This document shows, piece by piece, positions 9,895-19,701 of a DNA stretch of 64,000 bases. The notes under the pieces are model-generated. The model made no database searches. It was not told the origin of the DNA and worked only from the letters and a program-made list of their open reading frames with translations. Source of the DNA: Chenopodium formosanum (taxonomy: Eukaryota > Streptophyta > Magnoliopsida > Caryophyllales > Amaranthaceae); assembly GCA_024500155.1 (NCBI GenBank), contig CM044871.1, positions 80,212,402 to 80,276,401 on the forward strand, given 5' to 3'. How positions within the stretch are numbered: position 1 is the first letter of the stretch; every line of letters starts with the position of its first letter. A program made the position numbers and the translations under genes.

Positions 9895-10512
9895 CTATCT
9901 CGATATGCGTCCATTGAGTGTAGATTTCTCAAATAGATACTTGAATGGATCTAATCGAGAGACTACGAAGACGGTATGCACTAGCATGTAATGTGTTAAC
10001 TTGGTTGTGGCCCACACCAAGGCGAGGCACAACTTCTCGAGTGACGTATAGCGTGCTTCGTATTCGAGCATCTTCTTGCTTAGATAGTAGACTGCATTCT
10101 CTTTGCCTTCTACTTCTTGTGATAGCATAGCTCCCATTGTCTCTTTGGTAACCGTCAAATATAACCTAAGAGGTATTCCGGGAAGTGTTGGTGCTAATAC
10201 AGGAGGATTTGCGAGATAGGCTTTGATCTTTTCAAAGGCTTTTTGACACTCATCATCCCATATCACTGGTACATTCTTCTTAAGCTTTTTGAAGATTGGT
10301 TCACATATTGTCGTCAATTTTGATATGAACCTATTTATGTATTGTAACCAGCCAATGAATCCTCGAATCTGTTTCTCAGTTTTAGGTGGTGGCATTGACA
10401 TGATTGCTTTAATCTTGGTTGGGTCTATCTCTATTCCTCTGGAGCTTATGACATAACTCAAAAGCTTGCCTGAGGTAACTCCAAAAGCACACTTAGCTGG
10501 ATTCAACCTCAT
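9895..10512 (-). pseudogene. RT C-terminal part and Ty3 RNase H
   Basis: Begins in the RT thumb/connection (LNPAKCAFGV, GFIGWLQYINRFI) and runs into the Ty3 RNase H-like segment (LYLTVTKETMGAMLSQ, YYLSKKMLEYEARYTSLEK). It is out of frame with the RT stretch upstream; the junction at about 10570 carries a small deletion after the YVDD motif. The first RNase H residue is in LYLTV, where many relatives have an Asp, so activity is doubtful. Confidence 0.85.
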
Positions 10513-10574
10513 ATTATATTTTCTTAGCCTTTCGAAAAATTTTCTTAAGGCTACTTGATGGCCTGAACGGTCTT

Positions 10575-11120
10575 TTATTTTACAATCATGTCGTCGACAT
10601 ATACTTCGACTTCTTTATGCATCATATCATGGAGTAAGGCAGTTGTTGCGCGTTGGTAAGTAGCACCCGCATTTTTCAACCCGAATGGCATTACCGTGTA
10701 GCAGTAAGTGCCCCATGGTGTTATAAAAGTTGTTTTCTCCATGTCTTCTTCTGCCATGAGAATCTGGTTGTAACCTGCGTACCCATCCATGAATGAGAGA
10801 AGCGCGTGATTTGCCGTGTTATCTACCAGAATATCGATGTATGGCAAAGGGAAGTCGTCCTTTGGACTTGCCTTATTTAGATCTCGATAGTCGACACACA
10901 TTCTTACCCTTCCGTCTTTATTCGGAACTGGGATGACGTTGGCGACCCATTCGGGGTATTTGGATACCTTGATGAAACCTGCAGTTATTTGTTTTTGAAC
11001 TTCTTCTTTTATTTTAAGAGCTACGTCAGGTTTCATTCGACGTAACTTTTGTTTTACGGGTTTCATTCCTGGAATTAGTGGTATAGTGTGTTGAGCTATT
11101 TCTCTATTAATGCCTGTCAT
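10575..11120 (-). pseudogene. Reverse transcriptase, N-terminal fingers and palm
   Basis: RNA-directed DNA polymerase. Motifs in order are VIPVPNKDGRVRMCVDYRDLNKA (with catalytic Asp), FPLPYID, LSFMDGYAGYNQI, FITPWGTYCYTVMPFGLKNAGATYQR and the active-site YVDD at its end. Read-through upstream is stopped at 11172 and downstream by a frameshift right after YVDDMIVK. The palm residues themselves are intact. Confidence 0.9.
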
Positions 11121-11171
11121 ATCCTCGTATGACCAAGCAAATACATCGATAAATTCTTTAAGTAAGTTAAT

Positions 11172-11864
11172 TTAATCGGTTCTTTCTTGTTCATTCAGTG
11201 TTAATCCGATTTTAACTTCTCTTTTATGGGTTGAATCATTTGAGATATCAACCGTTTCAGTTTCTTCAATTACCGGTGTTTTCTTTTCGAGTGTTTCCAT
11301 TGCTTTAATAATTTCTTCGTCTTTTTCATTGTTAGTTAAGCAATGCTCGTCATCTTTGGTTAGAGAAGAACACAAGAAATAAGGAGAAGGAGAAATATTA
11401 TTATACTCTGAGATCATTACATCAAAGAGTGATATGTCCTCAGGGACTTGATCACTAACTATTCTAGGAGAAGAAATAGGAGGGGAAGGTGCTACTACTA
11501 AAGACCTAGATGACTCTATAGGAAGAGACTCCGACTCTGACTCTGACTCAGATGACTCTTCAAACATCAGTCCTTGCCCTGTCGTGATGGATATCTTCCT
11601 TCTACTTGGAGTAGTCACCTTGATAGTCTTGCGCCACCCTTGTAGTGATCCTTCAGCTGGAGTGATTAGCTTCGAGGGATCGAACTTTTCACTTTGTAAG
11701 ACTGTCTGAATGAGCGAAGAGTTTTCTTCTCTATAAGTTAGCTCATTCTTTTCTCGCCCAAATAATAATCCCATGACGTTAAAGTCAAAGCATGGGGGGT
11801 GCTTTCTCCTTGTGGACAGGAGTTGGGATTTCGTCTGTGAAATAACAATCCAAGAAAATCTCAA
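11172..11864 (-). pseudogene. Pol linker between protease and RT
   Basis: A low-complexity acidic region with an alternating Ser-Glu run and many Ser/Pro residues. It shares a frame with the RT segment, separated only by a stop at 11172. It has no known catalytic motif; a similar unstructured spacer is usual between protease and RT in Tat elements. Coding from the protease side continues to about 11865 and then shifts frame. Confidence 0.6.
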
Positions 11865-12028
11865 ATCCCGATTGTCTTATGCCGTTTACAACAAATGGCT
11901 CGGGGAAATTCATGGCATGGATAGTCCTTTCCTTCTTTTATAAATTGACCATTAAGTGTAAGAGGGTACTGATCCATTGGGATTACTTTCTTTTGAATGC
12001 GAGCGTCTCTACGTTCCTTTGACTTTTC

Positions 12029-12904
12029 CTAGGCTCGCTTGAGGTCTTTCCGAGTCGGTTCGAAACCAAGTCTGTAAGTGTCTAACTTAGGGAGGCCATG
12101 TGACTCCAGTGATTTTGCCTTTGCTTTCTTCTTTCCTAGGGTCATCCCAGGAAAATGTCCTTGTTTCTTCAGCATAGCATTCACGATCATGTTGGAATGG
12201 GGGTCATGGCAAAGAAGGGTCCTTTCATCCTCCTGGATTAAGGAGACTTCTTCGTTAAAGCCCCATAAGTCTTCATCATCCTTGTCGTGCTCCACATTAA
12301 TGATTGTATTTTCTATAGACTTGATTTTCATAGGCGAAGCATCGATAGTGATAGGAATTCCCCCAACTATAGCTTTTACTTGTTGGTGGAGAGATGAGGG
12401 GACGGCCTTTAGGTCATGAAGCCAAGGGCGCCCCAACAGTAAGTTGAACGAAGCTTTAATGTCTACAACTTGGAAAGTAGTAGCATGTTCTATTGCTCCT
12501 GCCGTTACGTTCAGGGTAATTTTACCGAGAGCTTGACGTCGAGTGTTGTCGTAGGCCCTTATTCCTTGTGTAGACGGAGTTAAATCTTCATCCCTTATGC
12601 CTAGCATCCTCGAAGCTCTAAGTGGACAGACTTTGATGGCCGATCCATTGTCTACAAGAGTCATAGGAACATTCATTCTCTTGCAAACTACTGTGAGGTT
12701 TAATGCCTTGTAGTGTTTGTCACCTTCTGGAGGTAAATCCTTGTCAGAAAAGGTGATCAAATTAATTGGACTAGGAAGATCACTTGTGAGGAAGTTGGCT
12801 AATCCCTCAGGAGTAGTGTCAGAATCTATCCCAATTTTGTCCAAGGCGTTCATTACAGCCAACCTATGTTCTCGAGATGTCGCCAAAAGTTTCCATACGT
12901 TCAT
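12029..12904 (-). pseudogene. Retropepsin-like protease region of Tat pol
   Basis: An aspartic-protease domain with the variant active site LVDNGSAI near residue 82, where classic elements have D-T/S-G. The flap-to-C-terminal part (ATTFQVVDIKASFNLLLGRPWLHD) matches the conserved end of this family. It shares its frame with gag upstream, with stops near 12967 and at 13007 between them. It ends in a stop at 12029, beyond which coding resumes (QKKVIPMDQYPLTLNGQF). Confidence 0.8.
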
Positions 12905-13006
12905 CTCAACTTTTGTCTTCTTAAACTGCTTAACAATGTCATTGTCTTCAATGATAGGTATGGGAACTTATTGTGTGGTCGGCATAGGTTGTGTTGAAAC
13001 GGGAGG

Positions 13007-14878
13007 TTACATTCTCCCAGATCTTGTGAGGACGTCAATCGAAGAGTCTTCTTCAGCCCAAAAGTCATCCATGGCGTACAACACAGAAGGTGGAGATCCT
13101 ATTATGTCTTTTAAGTAGACATCTTCTTCATCACTGTCCCAAACTCCATTAATGGTTGCATCGTCTTCTTGTTGCACTTGGACTAGTTTCTTTTCATCAA
13201 TCATCTTCTGAACTAAATCCTTGAATTTGAAACAGTTTTCGATAGTGTGACCCCCTGATTGATGATACTGACAGTAATATCTATCCGTCCTTTTCAATGA
13301 TTCGAATGGTCTCGGTTCGAGAGGTTTGATCTCGCCACTCTCGGAGAGCATTTCGAACATTTGTGCATATGGGATCCCAATTGGAGTGTAAATTCTATTA
13401 CTCTTCTTGGGTTTTTTAGTGACTTGTAAAGGAAAACGCTTTGCCTCATAAGTCGTTCTCATGGGTGTGAATTCTCTTTTGGGTTCATCTTTCGGAGGTG
13501 GAACCTCGTCATGTTTCTTTTGGGGTTCTTTTATAGCTTTAAGAGCTTCACGTAGTAAATGCGATACTTCCATCATAGACAGTGTGAGCAATTGTATATC
13601 TTCTTTACTTGCCGGTTCTGGAAGGCTATCCATGGCGTCGAATAATGTCTTCTCGTCTTCTTCAATGGCATGGATTCCTTTGACAGATTTAATGAGAGAC
13701 GAGGGGTTAACCTCGTTTTCCTCATCAGAGATAGCCAAGGCATGAGAAAGAGGTGCATTATCAATGCTTGGCTTCTTACTGGCAGGGGGCAATGGCAGCT
13801 TGTTGTTATCGATTAAATCTTGGATGGCTTCCTTAAGCTTCTAACAGTTTTCAGTGAGATGGCCCCTACCTTGGTGATACTTACAGTGTGCATTGGGGAT
13901 CCAATTAGCCGACCTCTTTTCGACTGGTGGGTCCCCAAATGGTCCAATAGGAGTTATAAGACCTTTTGCATTTAATCGATCAAATGCGGTGTCATAACTC
14001 ATGCCAATAGGAGTAAAGTTCCTCCTAAATGGTCTCTTTTGTCCTTGATTGTTCATAGCAAGGACTTCTCCTAAATTAAAAGTGCTAACGTTGTTTGAGT
14101 GGGTGGCTTTGGAAGAAGAAGGATTGTGGTTCTTCTTTCCTTTCCAGCCACTGTTGGAGTTATTGTTGGCAGCTTTTAACTTAGCCAGGTCGTCTTCAAT
14201 ATTGATCCCAATGTCATAGACGGCCTTGAAGGTATGGAGATTATTTTGATACTTGAGATGCTTGGAATATTTTTCTTGAAGGTTCTTGATGAACAACCTC
14301 ACAGACTTTTTTTCACTTGGCACCTCAATCATCTTAGCTAAGGTTTCCCTCCATTTGTTGAAGAAAAAGGTGAAGCCTTCATTCTCTTTCTACTTGAGGA
14401 TCTCAAGTTCCTTATGGTCGGTCTCAACTTGAATGTTGCACTTGTACCTATCAACGAAAGTGTTTGCTATGGACTCCCAGATAGAAGTCTTTTCTTTCTC
14501 GAGATAAAAGAACCATTGTTGGCAAACGGTCTCGAGAGATAGTGAGAATAGAGAGGGGAAAACCTTCTTATCGATACCCTTAATACTCATTATTGTCTCG
14601 AAGGCTCTTAAATGAAAATAAGGGTTATCAGTTGCTCTGAATTTTGGGATGTCATTGGCATTAAACTTCTGCAAAAGAAGATCTTTGTCCACCGAGGCCC
14701 CTTGTGAAGTAAGCCCTTGAAACTTGTAGTCGCTAGATAGCTTGCTTAGACTCTCTTGCATGAGGTCCATCTGTTGTTGTTTCACGGGATCATCGACCTT
14801 GAGTGTGAGGAGCTTCAGTGTTTCAGTCATGGTAACCAGTTGGTTCCTAAGCTCGTTGACTTCTTCTTGTGTTGCCAT
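13007..14878 (-). pseudogene. gag: Tat gag with duplicated zinc-knuckle module
   Basis: Capsid/nucleocapsid protein. It starts MATQEEVNELRNQL at 14878; the gag capsid domain lies at about residues 70-200 (FHLRAFETIMS, QQWFFYLE). One frame is kept throughout, with TAG stops at 14390-14392 and 13841-13843. Two CHHC knuckles are present, CKYHQGRGHLTENC and CQYHQSGGHTIENC. Each is preceded by an F/YTPIG...F--L-----I-P module and followed by a K-K---Q--ID--KL helix, so the knuckle module is duplicated in tandem about 200 residues apart. The C-terminal part is acidic. Confidence 0.85.
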
Positions 14879-15439
14879 TATGGTCTTAGCTTTCCTCTTG
14901 CGAGCTATGGGTTTGTCGAAAAGTTGGACTTGTACGAAGAGGTTGTCCTTGATTAACTGTCATTCCTTTCTTGACCACGCGCTGTAATTTAAACCATTTT
15001 GCGTTTTAATTACTTGACTCAAATCGACTTGACTTTACGGTTTTTTAAAGAGGAAAAAAAAATTAAAAAAAAATGGGTGCATATTTTTGCCAAAAATAAT
15101 GTACATATTTTTAGGGAACTAAGTATAGTTTATAGTTTTTTTTTAAAAAAAAATGGAGGATTAATATCCGACTTACCCCCCTAAAAAAAATGACGGCAAA
15201 AACACGCATGCAAGACTCTCTTAGACATGGTCAAAGTATGTGTATTGGTGTGTGCGTTGAGTGTAATTGACATGCTTGAACTCTTGTGTAAGACCATGGG
15301 ACTTAGTGCCTAAACTCGATTAATGACTCAACCAAGTACTATTGACAGCGAAAATTAACCGAATTAATTAGCAAACTGGTTAATTAGACACTAGGTGATG
15401 ACTCGACCAATAATCCGAACTGTCGGCAAAACGACCGGA

Positions 15440-15540
15440 CTAGCGTCACACTGGGTAGCTTGGCGCCAGACGATAGAGTTGTCGCCAGGCGCCACACTCC
15501 ACAGGGTGGCGTTACAGCTCAGATTTTGGCGCCAATGGTG
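15440..15540. repeat. GGCGCC palindrome cluster D (leader)
   Basis: Holds TTGGCGCCAGA, TCGCCAGGCGCCACA and TTTTGGCGCCAAT motifs in AT-rich leader sequence. Confidence 0.7.
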
Positions 15541-16152
15541 GAGCTTCAATCTGAGACTGTTTTCGGTGTTATTAATCAACTGGGGTATGCCTAAAGTCGT
15601 ACTAGGTCAATTCTGATTAAAATATTAGACTTTATTGATAGGCAAAGTTCTTTAAGTCATTAATTTATTTAATCTCAACACAAGTCAAACAAACGGTTAA
15701 GAAAACATAGAATATATGCACAACAAATAATGCACAATTAGTCAAGTAGGCACAATATGATGCAATGAGTTTGCAACCTAACCATGGCTCTAGTTTCCTA
15801 AAGTTTGAGATATGGTTTAGTCAATAGAGGGTCCATGGTTAATTGTCCGGATGCACCGCGCGGAAGCCTAACCGTGAAGGGTTGGCGCGAGTGGATGGGA
15901 CACCGCGAGCTTTAGAAAAAACTCGCTTCCATGGTTTGGTGAATTCAACATTCTCGGATGTACCCTTTGTTGCACAGAGCGTTCAATCAGGTAGATGGAG
16001 CATGAATTCCCAGAGGGTTATGTCCATATGTAGAACACATATGGGTTTCAGAAAAGTGAGAAAAAATTTCAATCAGGAAGTAGGATCGAGCAAACAATAC
16101 GAAAAACTGGTCGAAATTAGAGCGCATATTTCTGGCTCGGTATTGGAAGAAT

Positions 16153-16270
16153 TTGGCGCCAGCAAACAGAGACTGGCGCCAGATTTTAGCTGTAGCGCCT
16201 GGCGCCAATGTTGGCGTCTGGCGCTACAGTTAAAAGTCAGGCACCAATTCTCTGGCCTCTGGCGCTAATT
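16153..16270. repeat. GGCGCC palindrome cluster E (leader)
   Basis: Holds TTTGGCGCCAG, CTGGCGCCAG, TGTAGCGCCTGGCGCCA and TCTGGCGCTACAG, giving several possible hairpins about 280 bp from the PBS. Confidence 0.7.
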
Positions 16271-16535
16271 CCTACATGCCTCGACGGCTTTCTGTGCTCG
16301 ATAAAATTTTCCAGTTTCGCGCAGTGTTATTTCGGTCCTAGTTGTGAAAGATATTTCACGTGTAAAATCCTATGTTTTAACTCATTACGGATGGTCTTTC
16401 CAATGAGATCTTTTTTATGCATATGACAATAATGTTAATCAAAATTACGCACATGAAATACTTAGAACGTTTCGAGTCTCATCTACTCATTCTAAATCAT
16501 TGCCGAAACAAATTCAGGAATTAAAATAGAAATCC

Positions 16536-16553
16536 TCCCCAGTGGAGTCGCCA
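16536..16553 (-). other. Primer binding site of the Tat element
   Basis: The minus strand reads TGGCGACTCCACTGGGGA, five bases after the LTR end. This matches the PBS type of Tat/Ogre elements, usually assigned to tRNA-Arg. Confidence 0.8.
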
Positions 16554-16879
16554 AAAACTGTAGGGAATAATTTCAAGCGTTAACCCCTAGTTTGAACCCC
16601 ACTGTGATCATACACTAAAGTACGGTGGCGTCCAAAGGGAAAGAAGATAGAGCAAAAGAGTCGCCAACAAGATTTAGGAACTTGTAAACCGTTCACAGGG
16701 TGAAGGTTACACCCCTTAACGATCCAAGAGATCGTCAACTCCATAAGGTCTTGAACCAAATAGGGTTCGGGGATGAAGGTACAAATCCAACCTAAAAGAG
16801 ATTGAACCTGCCCTAATAATAGGCCTCTACTTTATTCTGATCGTATTCATGTGCGCTTTCTGACTAACATGCAATCAAT

Positions 16880-18049
16880 TAGGGGTGTTAAAAAAAACCC
16901 GACCCGATTGTCCCGACCCGATTTCCCGATGACCCGGTAGATACCCGATGGGAATTTTAGGAGAAAAAAATATTTTTTCGGGTCAAGTACCCGACCCGGG
17001 AAAACTGCCTTCTATCCGGGTCGGGACACGGGCGACATTTTTTTATTATTGGGTACCCGATTACCCGATAATAAATTAAATTTTTTTAAAAAAAAAAAAA
17101 TCACCCTCAAAAGTCAGAAAGGCTCAAACTAGGGTTCTCATTCACGGTTTCACATTTTCTCAATTGCCTCTCTCTCCGCCGCTCTCTCTCTCTTCCTCCC
17201 TCTCTCTCTTCCTATTCTCTCTTCACAAAATTAGGGCTCAAATTCACGGATTTGCCTTCCTTCTTCCTTGAGTTCCTTCACGGATCTGCTCTCCTTCATC
17301 TTTCTCTCTGTTCGTCCTCCATCCCTTCCATCTCTCTGTCCTTTGTCTCACTCACACCGTCACACGGTTGTCGGCCTTCATCAACCCAGAAAAATCGAAG
17401 CACCACAAGATCTCACGTCGTCCACCGCAACAGCAATCGCAAGGCAAGATCTAGCCATCGTAAACAACATGATGGGTCTAATTTCATACTTGATTTTGAA
17501 TGAAGATGTTCATTTGTACAAAGTGTATGTGATATGTTAATGGTGGTTGCCTACTTTAAAGTATGATAGAAGCATTACAACTTTGCTGGTATTCTTTTGT
17601 TTATACATTAGACTAGCGTGAAATCGTGGATGCTTGATAGTTGATAATTGTGGAGTAGTATTCTGCTTGTATTTTTTTTCATTATTAATTTTTTTTTCTT
17701 TTGGTACAACTGGGTCATGTTCTTTTCATATATAAAAAGCACAAAACATATATGATAGATTGGCAGACATGTCTTTGTAAATTATGTTGTTTCAATTGCT
17801 TATAATTTAATAAAACTCACATGAAATTGATAAAACTCGGAAAACAGGAAGTTTTTAAAGAAAGAAAAATTGACGAAGTTATTAGATCCAGGTACCCTAT
17901 GTCCCGACCCGAATATCTCGGGTACCCGAAACCCGGGTACCCAAGATATTCGGGTCGGGACATGGGACAGATTAACAAGTACCCGAAACTTCGGTTACCC
18001 GGGTATTCGGGTACCCGAAAACCCGGGTACCCGGATTTGAACACCCCTA
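16880..18049. mobile_element. hAT-like non-autonomous element 1
   Basis: Terminal inverted repeats TAGGGGTGTT...AACACCCCTA, flanked by 8-bp target copies CAATCAAT (16872-16879) and CAATAAAT (18050-18057), 7 of 8 identical. Both ends hold dense GACCCGA/GGGTACCCG subterminal repeats on both strands, as hAT transposases need. The interior has a CT-rich leader-like stretch (17150-17350) but no intact transposase, so it is probably an internally deleted hAT. Confidence 0.8.
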
Positions 18050-18254
18050 CAATAAATAGCATTAATCCTAAACCTGTTTATCTATGTTGGTTGAATTTAA
18101 ATGCACAAATAAACTATTATTGGCGATCACTTGAATTATAATCAAATTAACCCTAACAAGATTATTAATTATCTTATTAAGCGTGATTACAAGTACAAAT
18201 TCCCTTTAAACATGCATAAAAGGTGTGATCAAGCAATAAAAATAAATATATCAA

Positions 18255-18430
18255 GCAACATAATAATAATAATAAAATAATCATCATAATCATAACAATC
18301 ATAATTAAAAATAATCATCATAACAATAATTATAACAATTATAATCATAAATAATCATAATAATGATTAAAACAATAATCATCATAATAACAATCATATT
18401 AATCACAATAATAATCATGTTAAAGCATAG
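18255..18430. repeat. AT-rich low-complexity (AATAATCAT-type) tract
   Basis: Irregular repeats of ATAATCATCATAA within the 5' LTR, nearly without G on the + strand. Confidence 0.8.
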
Positions 18431-18992
18431 CAAGATCCTAGGCATGATACTAACAAGATTAATAACAAGCCCTAGCATGTCACTAAGCAATAAAAATCAA
18501 GTCTTTATCCCTAACATGATACTAACATGAATAAATATTAGGAAGAACATAGGAAGCATCGCAGGAATCATAATAAGCATATTTGATATTATAACCTTTT
18601 CCCTAAACATGATACTAGGAATCATAATAACAATCTAAACATGAACTCTACATCATAACATCAATAAAAACCATTAAAGTACTTACTTTGATGCCTCGTA
18701 CCTCTTTCTAATAACAAAATACACACGTTAGTAACTTCAAGGAAAATAATAAACAACAATTAAATTAAATAATGGAAATAGAGATTTGGGACCAAACCCT
18801 CATAAATTAAACCTTTCACGTCTGGGCGAAGGCAACTTCGAATATGGTTAGGTGTTTCTAGATCTAATGAATGCGGAATTTTGTATGTAAAAATATAGTT
18901 TAGAGAAAGAGAAAGAAAGATGGTGAATAATTAAAGAGAATGAGAGAATGAAAACTGGTTGTAGGTGAATGAAAACGGAGTTTTTACGACGT

Positions 18993-19002
18993 TATTTATA
19001 AA
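18993..19002 (-). promoter_or_regulatory. TATA box of the Tat 5' LTR
   Basis: The minus strand reads TTTATAAATAA. The GGCGCC cluster F starts about 40 bp upstream of it in the minus sense. The same box is present in the 3' LTR copy near 2860. Confidence 0.55.
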
Positions 19003-19041
19003 GAAAATCAGCCAAAAAGATAAAATTATCAAAACAGAGCA

Positions 19042-19130
19042 TTGGCGCACAGAAAACAGAACCAGTGCCAACGCTGGCTGTTGGCGCCAAGTGTAGCGCC
19101 AGGCGCTACATCTGGCGTTTGGCGCTGATC
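19042..19130. repeat. GGCGCC palindrome cluster F (5' LTR)
   Basis: Contains TTGGCGCCAAG, the hairpin TGTAGCGCCAGGCGCTACA shared with cluster B, and TTTGGCGCTGA. It replaces a differently arranged cluster in the 3' LTR (2905-3030). Confidence 0.75.
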
Positions 19131-19701
19131 TGGAAACTTACGTGTTTTCTTAAAATCAGATAAAAATTGTCGTACAAGAGGATAAAATCGTATTTTCCTC
19201 AAAATTGCTCTTTCATTTTAATTAAAAATCTGAAAAGTCAACAAAAGTCAATTTATCAATGCTAATTGAATTAGGAATGAAAAGAACCTTCTAGAAGAAT
19301 CTAGAAGAGTAAAACCATTTCTAATTGCATTAGGAATGATAAATCTATATTAGGCCCTCCCCTAGATCATTGGGCCGCATATAAAGCTCAAACCGGGCCC
19401 AGTTTAGTAAATTGGTCATAACTTCCTCAATATTCATCGGAATTGGGCTTATAATATATCACTGGAAAGCTCTTGTCAAGCCCCATCCAACTACACTACT
19501 ATTGGACCCATATCATGGACCAACCAAACTGAATTGGCTGTTTTCTTAATATAAGTTTTCAAAAACAGAGAGAAGAGAAAATAAATTAATACTATCCGCA
19601 ACACTAAACTTTCCACACTTTCACTTCATTCGATTATGATTCGACGCGAAAGGTCCTCATCACAGGGTTTGGTTTTGGGGAGACACAAATGGGTGTCTAC
19701 A

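Larger units (their letters stand above)
14879..16535 (-). other. 5' leader of the Tat element
   Basis: An untranslated leader of 1.65 kb between PBS and gag. It has A-rich tracts at 15045-15190 and two GGCGCC clusters (15440-15540 and 16153-16270). No extra sense ORF of the kind found upstream of gag in Ogre elements is convincing here. Confidence 0.65.
2387..19701 (-). mobile_element. Tat-lineage Ty3 LTR retrotransposon (nearly complete)
   Basis: A large Ty3 element transcribed leftward. It has a 5' LTR (16559-19701), PBS, a 1.65-kb leader, gag, protease, RT, RNase H, a second RNase H, integrase, a 4.4-kb 3' region, PPT and a truncated 3' LTR (2387-3594). The second RNase H domain, the TGGCGACTCC-type PBS, the very long LTRs and the long repeat-rich 3' region with an antisense gene are marks of the Tat/Ogre lineage. 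Over the last 316 bases of each LTR (3279-3594 and 19386-19701) I count about a dozen differences and no indels, so insertion is not recent. The rest of the 3' LTR is displaced beyond the left edge by the nested Ty3 insertion. Confidence 0.9.
16559..19701 (-). repeat. 5' LTR of the Tat element
   Basis: TGTAG...CTACA termini, 3143 bp including a 1170-bp hAT-like insertion (16880-18049), so about 1.97 kb originally. A minus-strand TATA box lies at about 18993-19002 and a GGCGCC cluster at 19042-19130. An AT-rich low-complexity zone is at 18255-18430. The right end abuts the 171-bp array at 19702. Confidence 0.88.
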
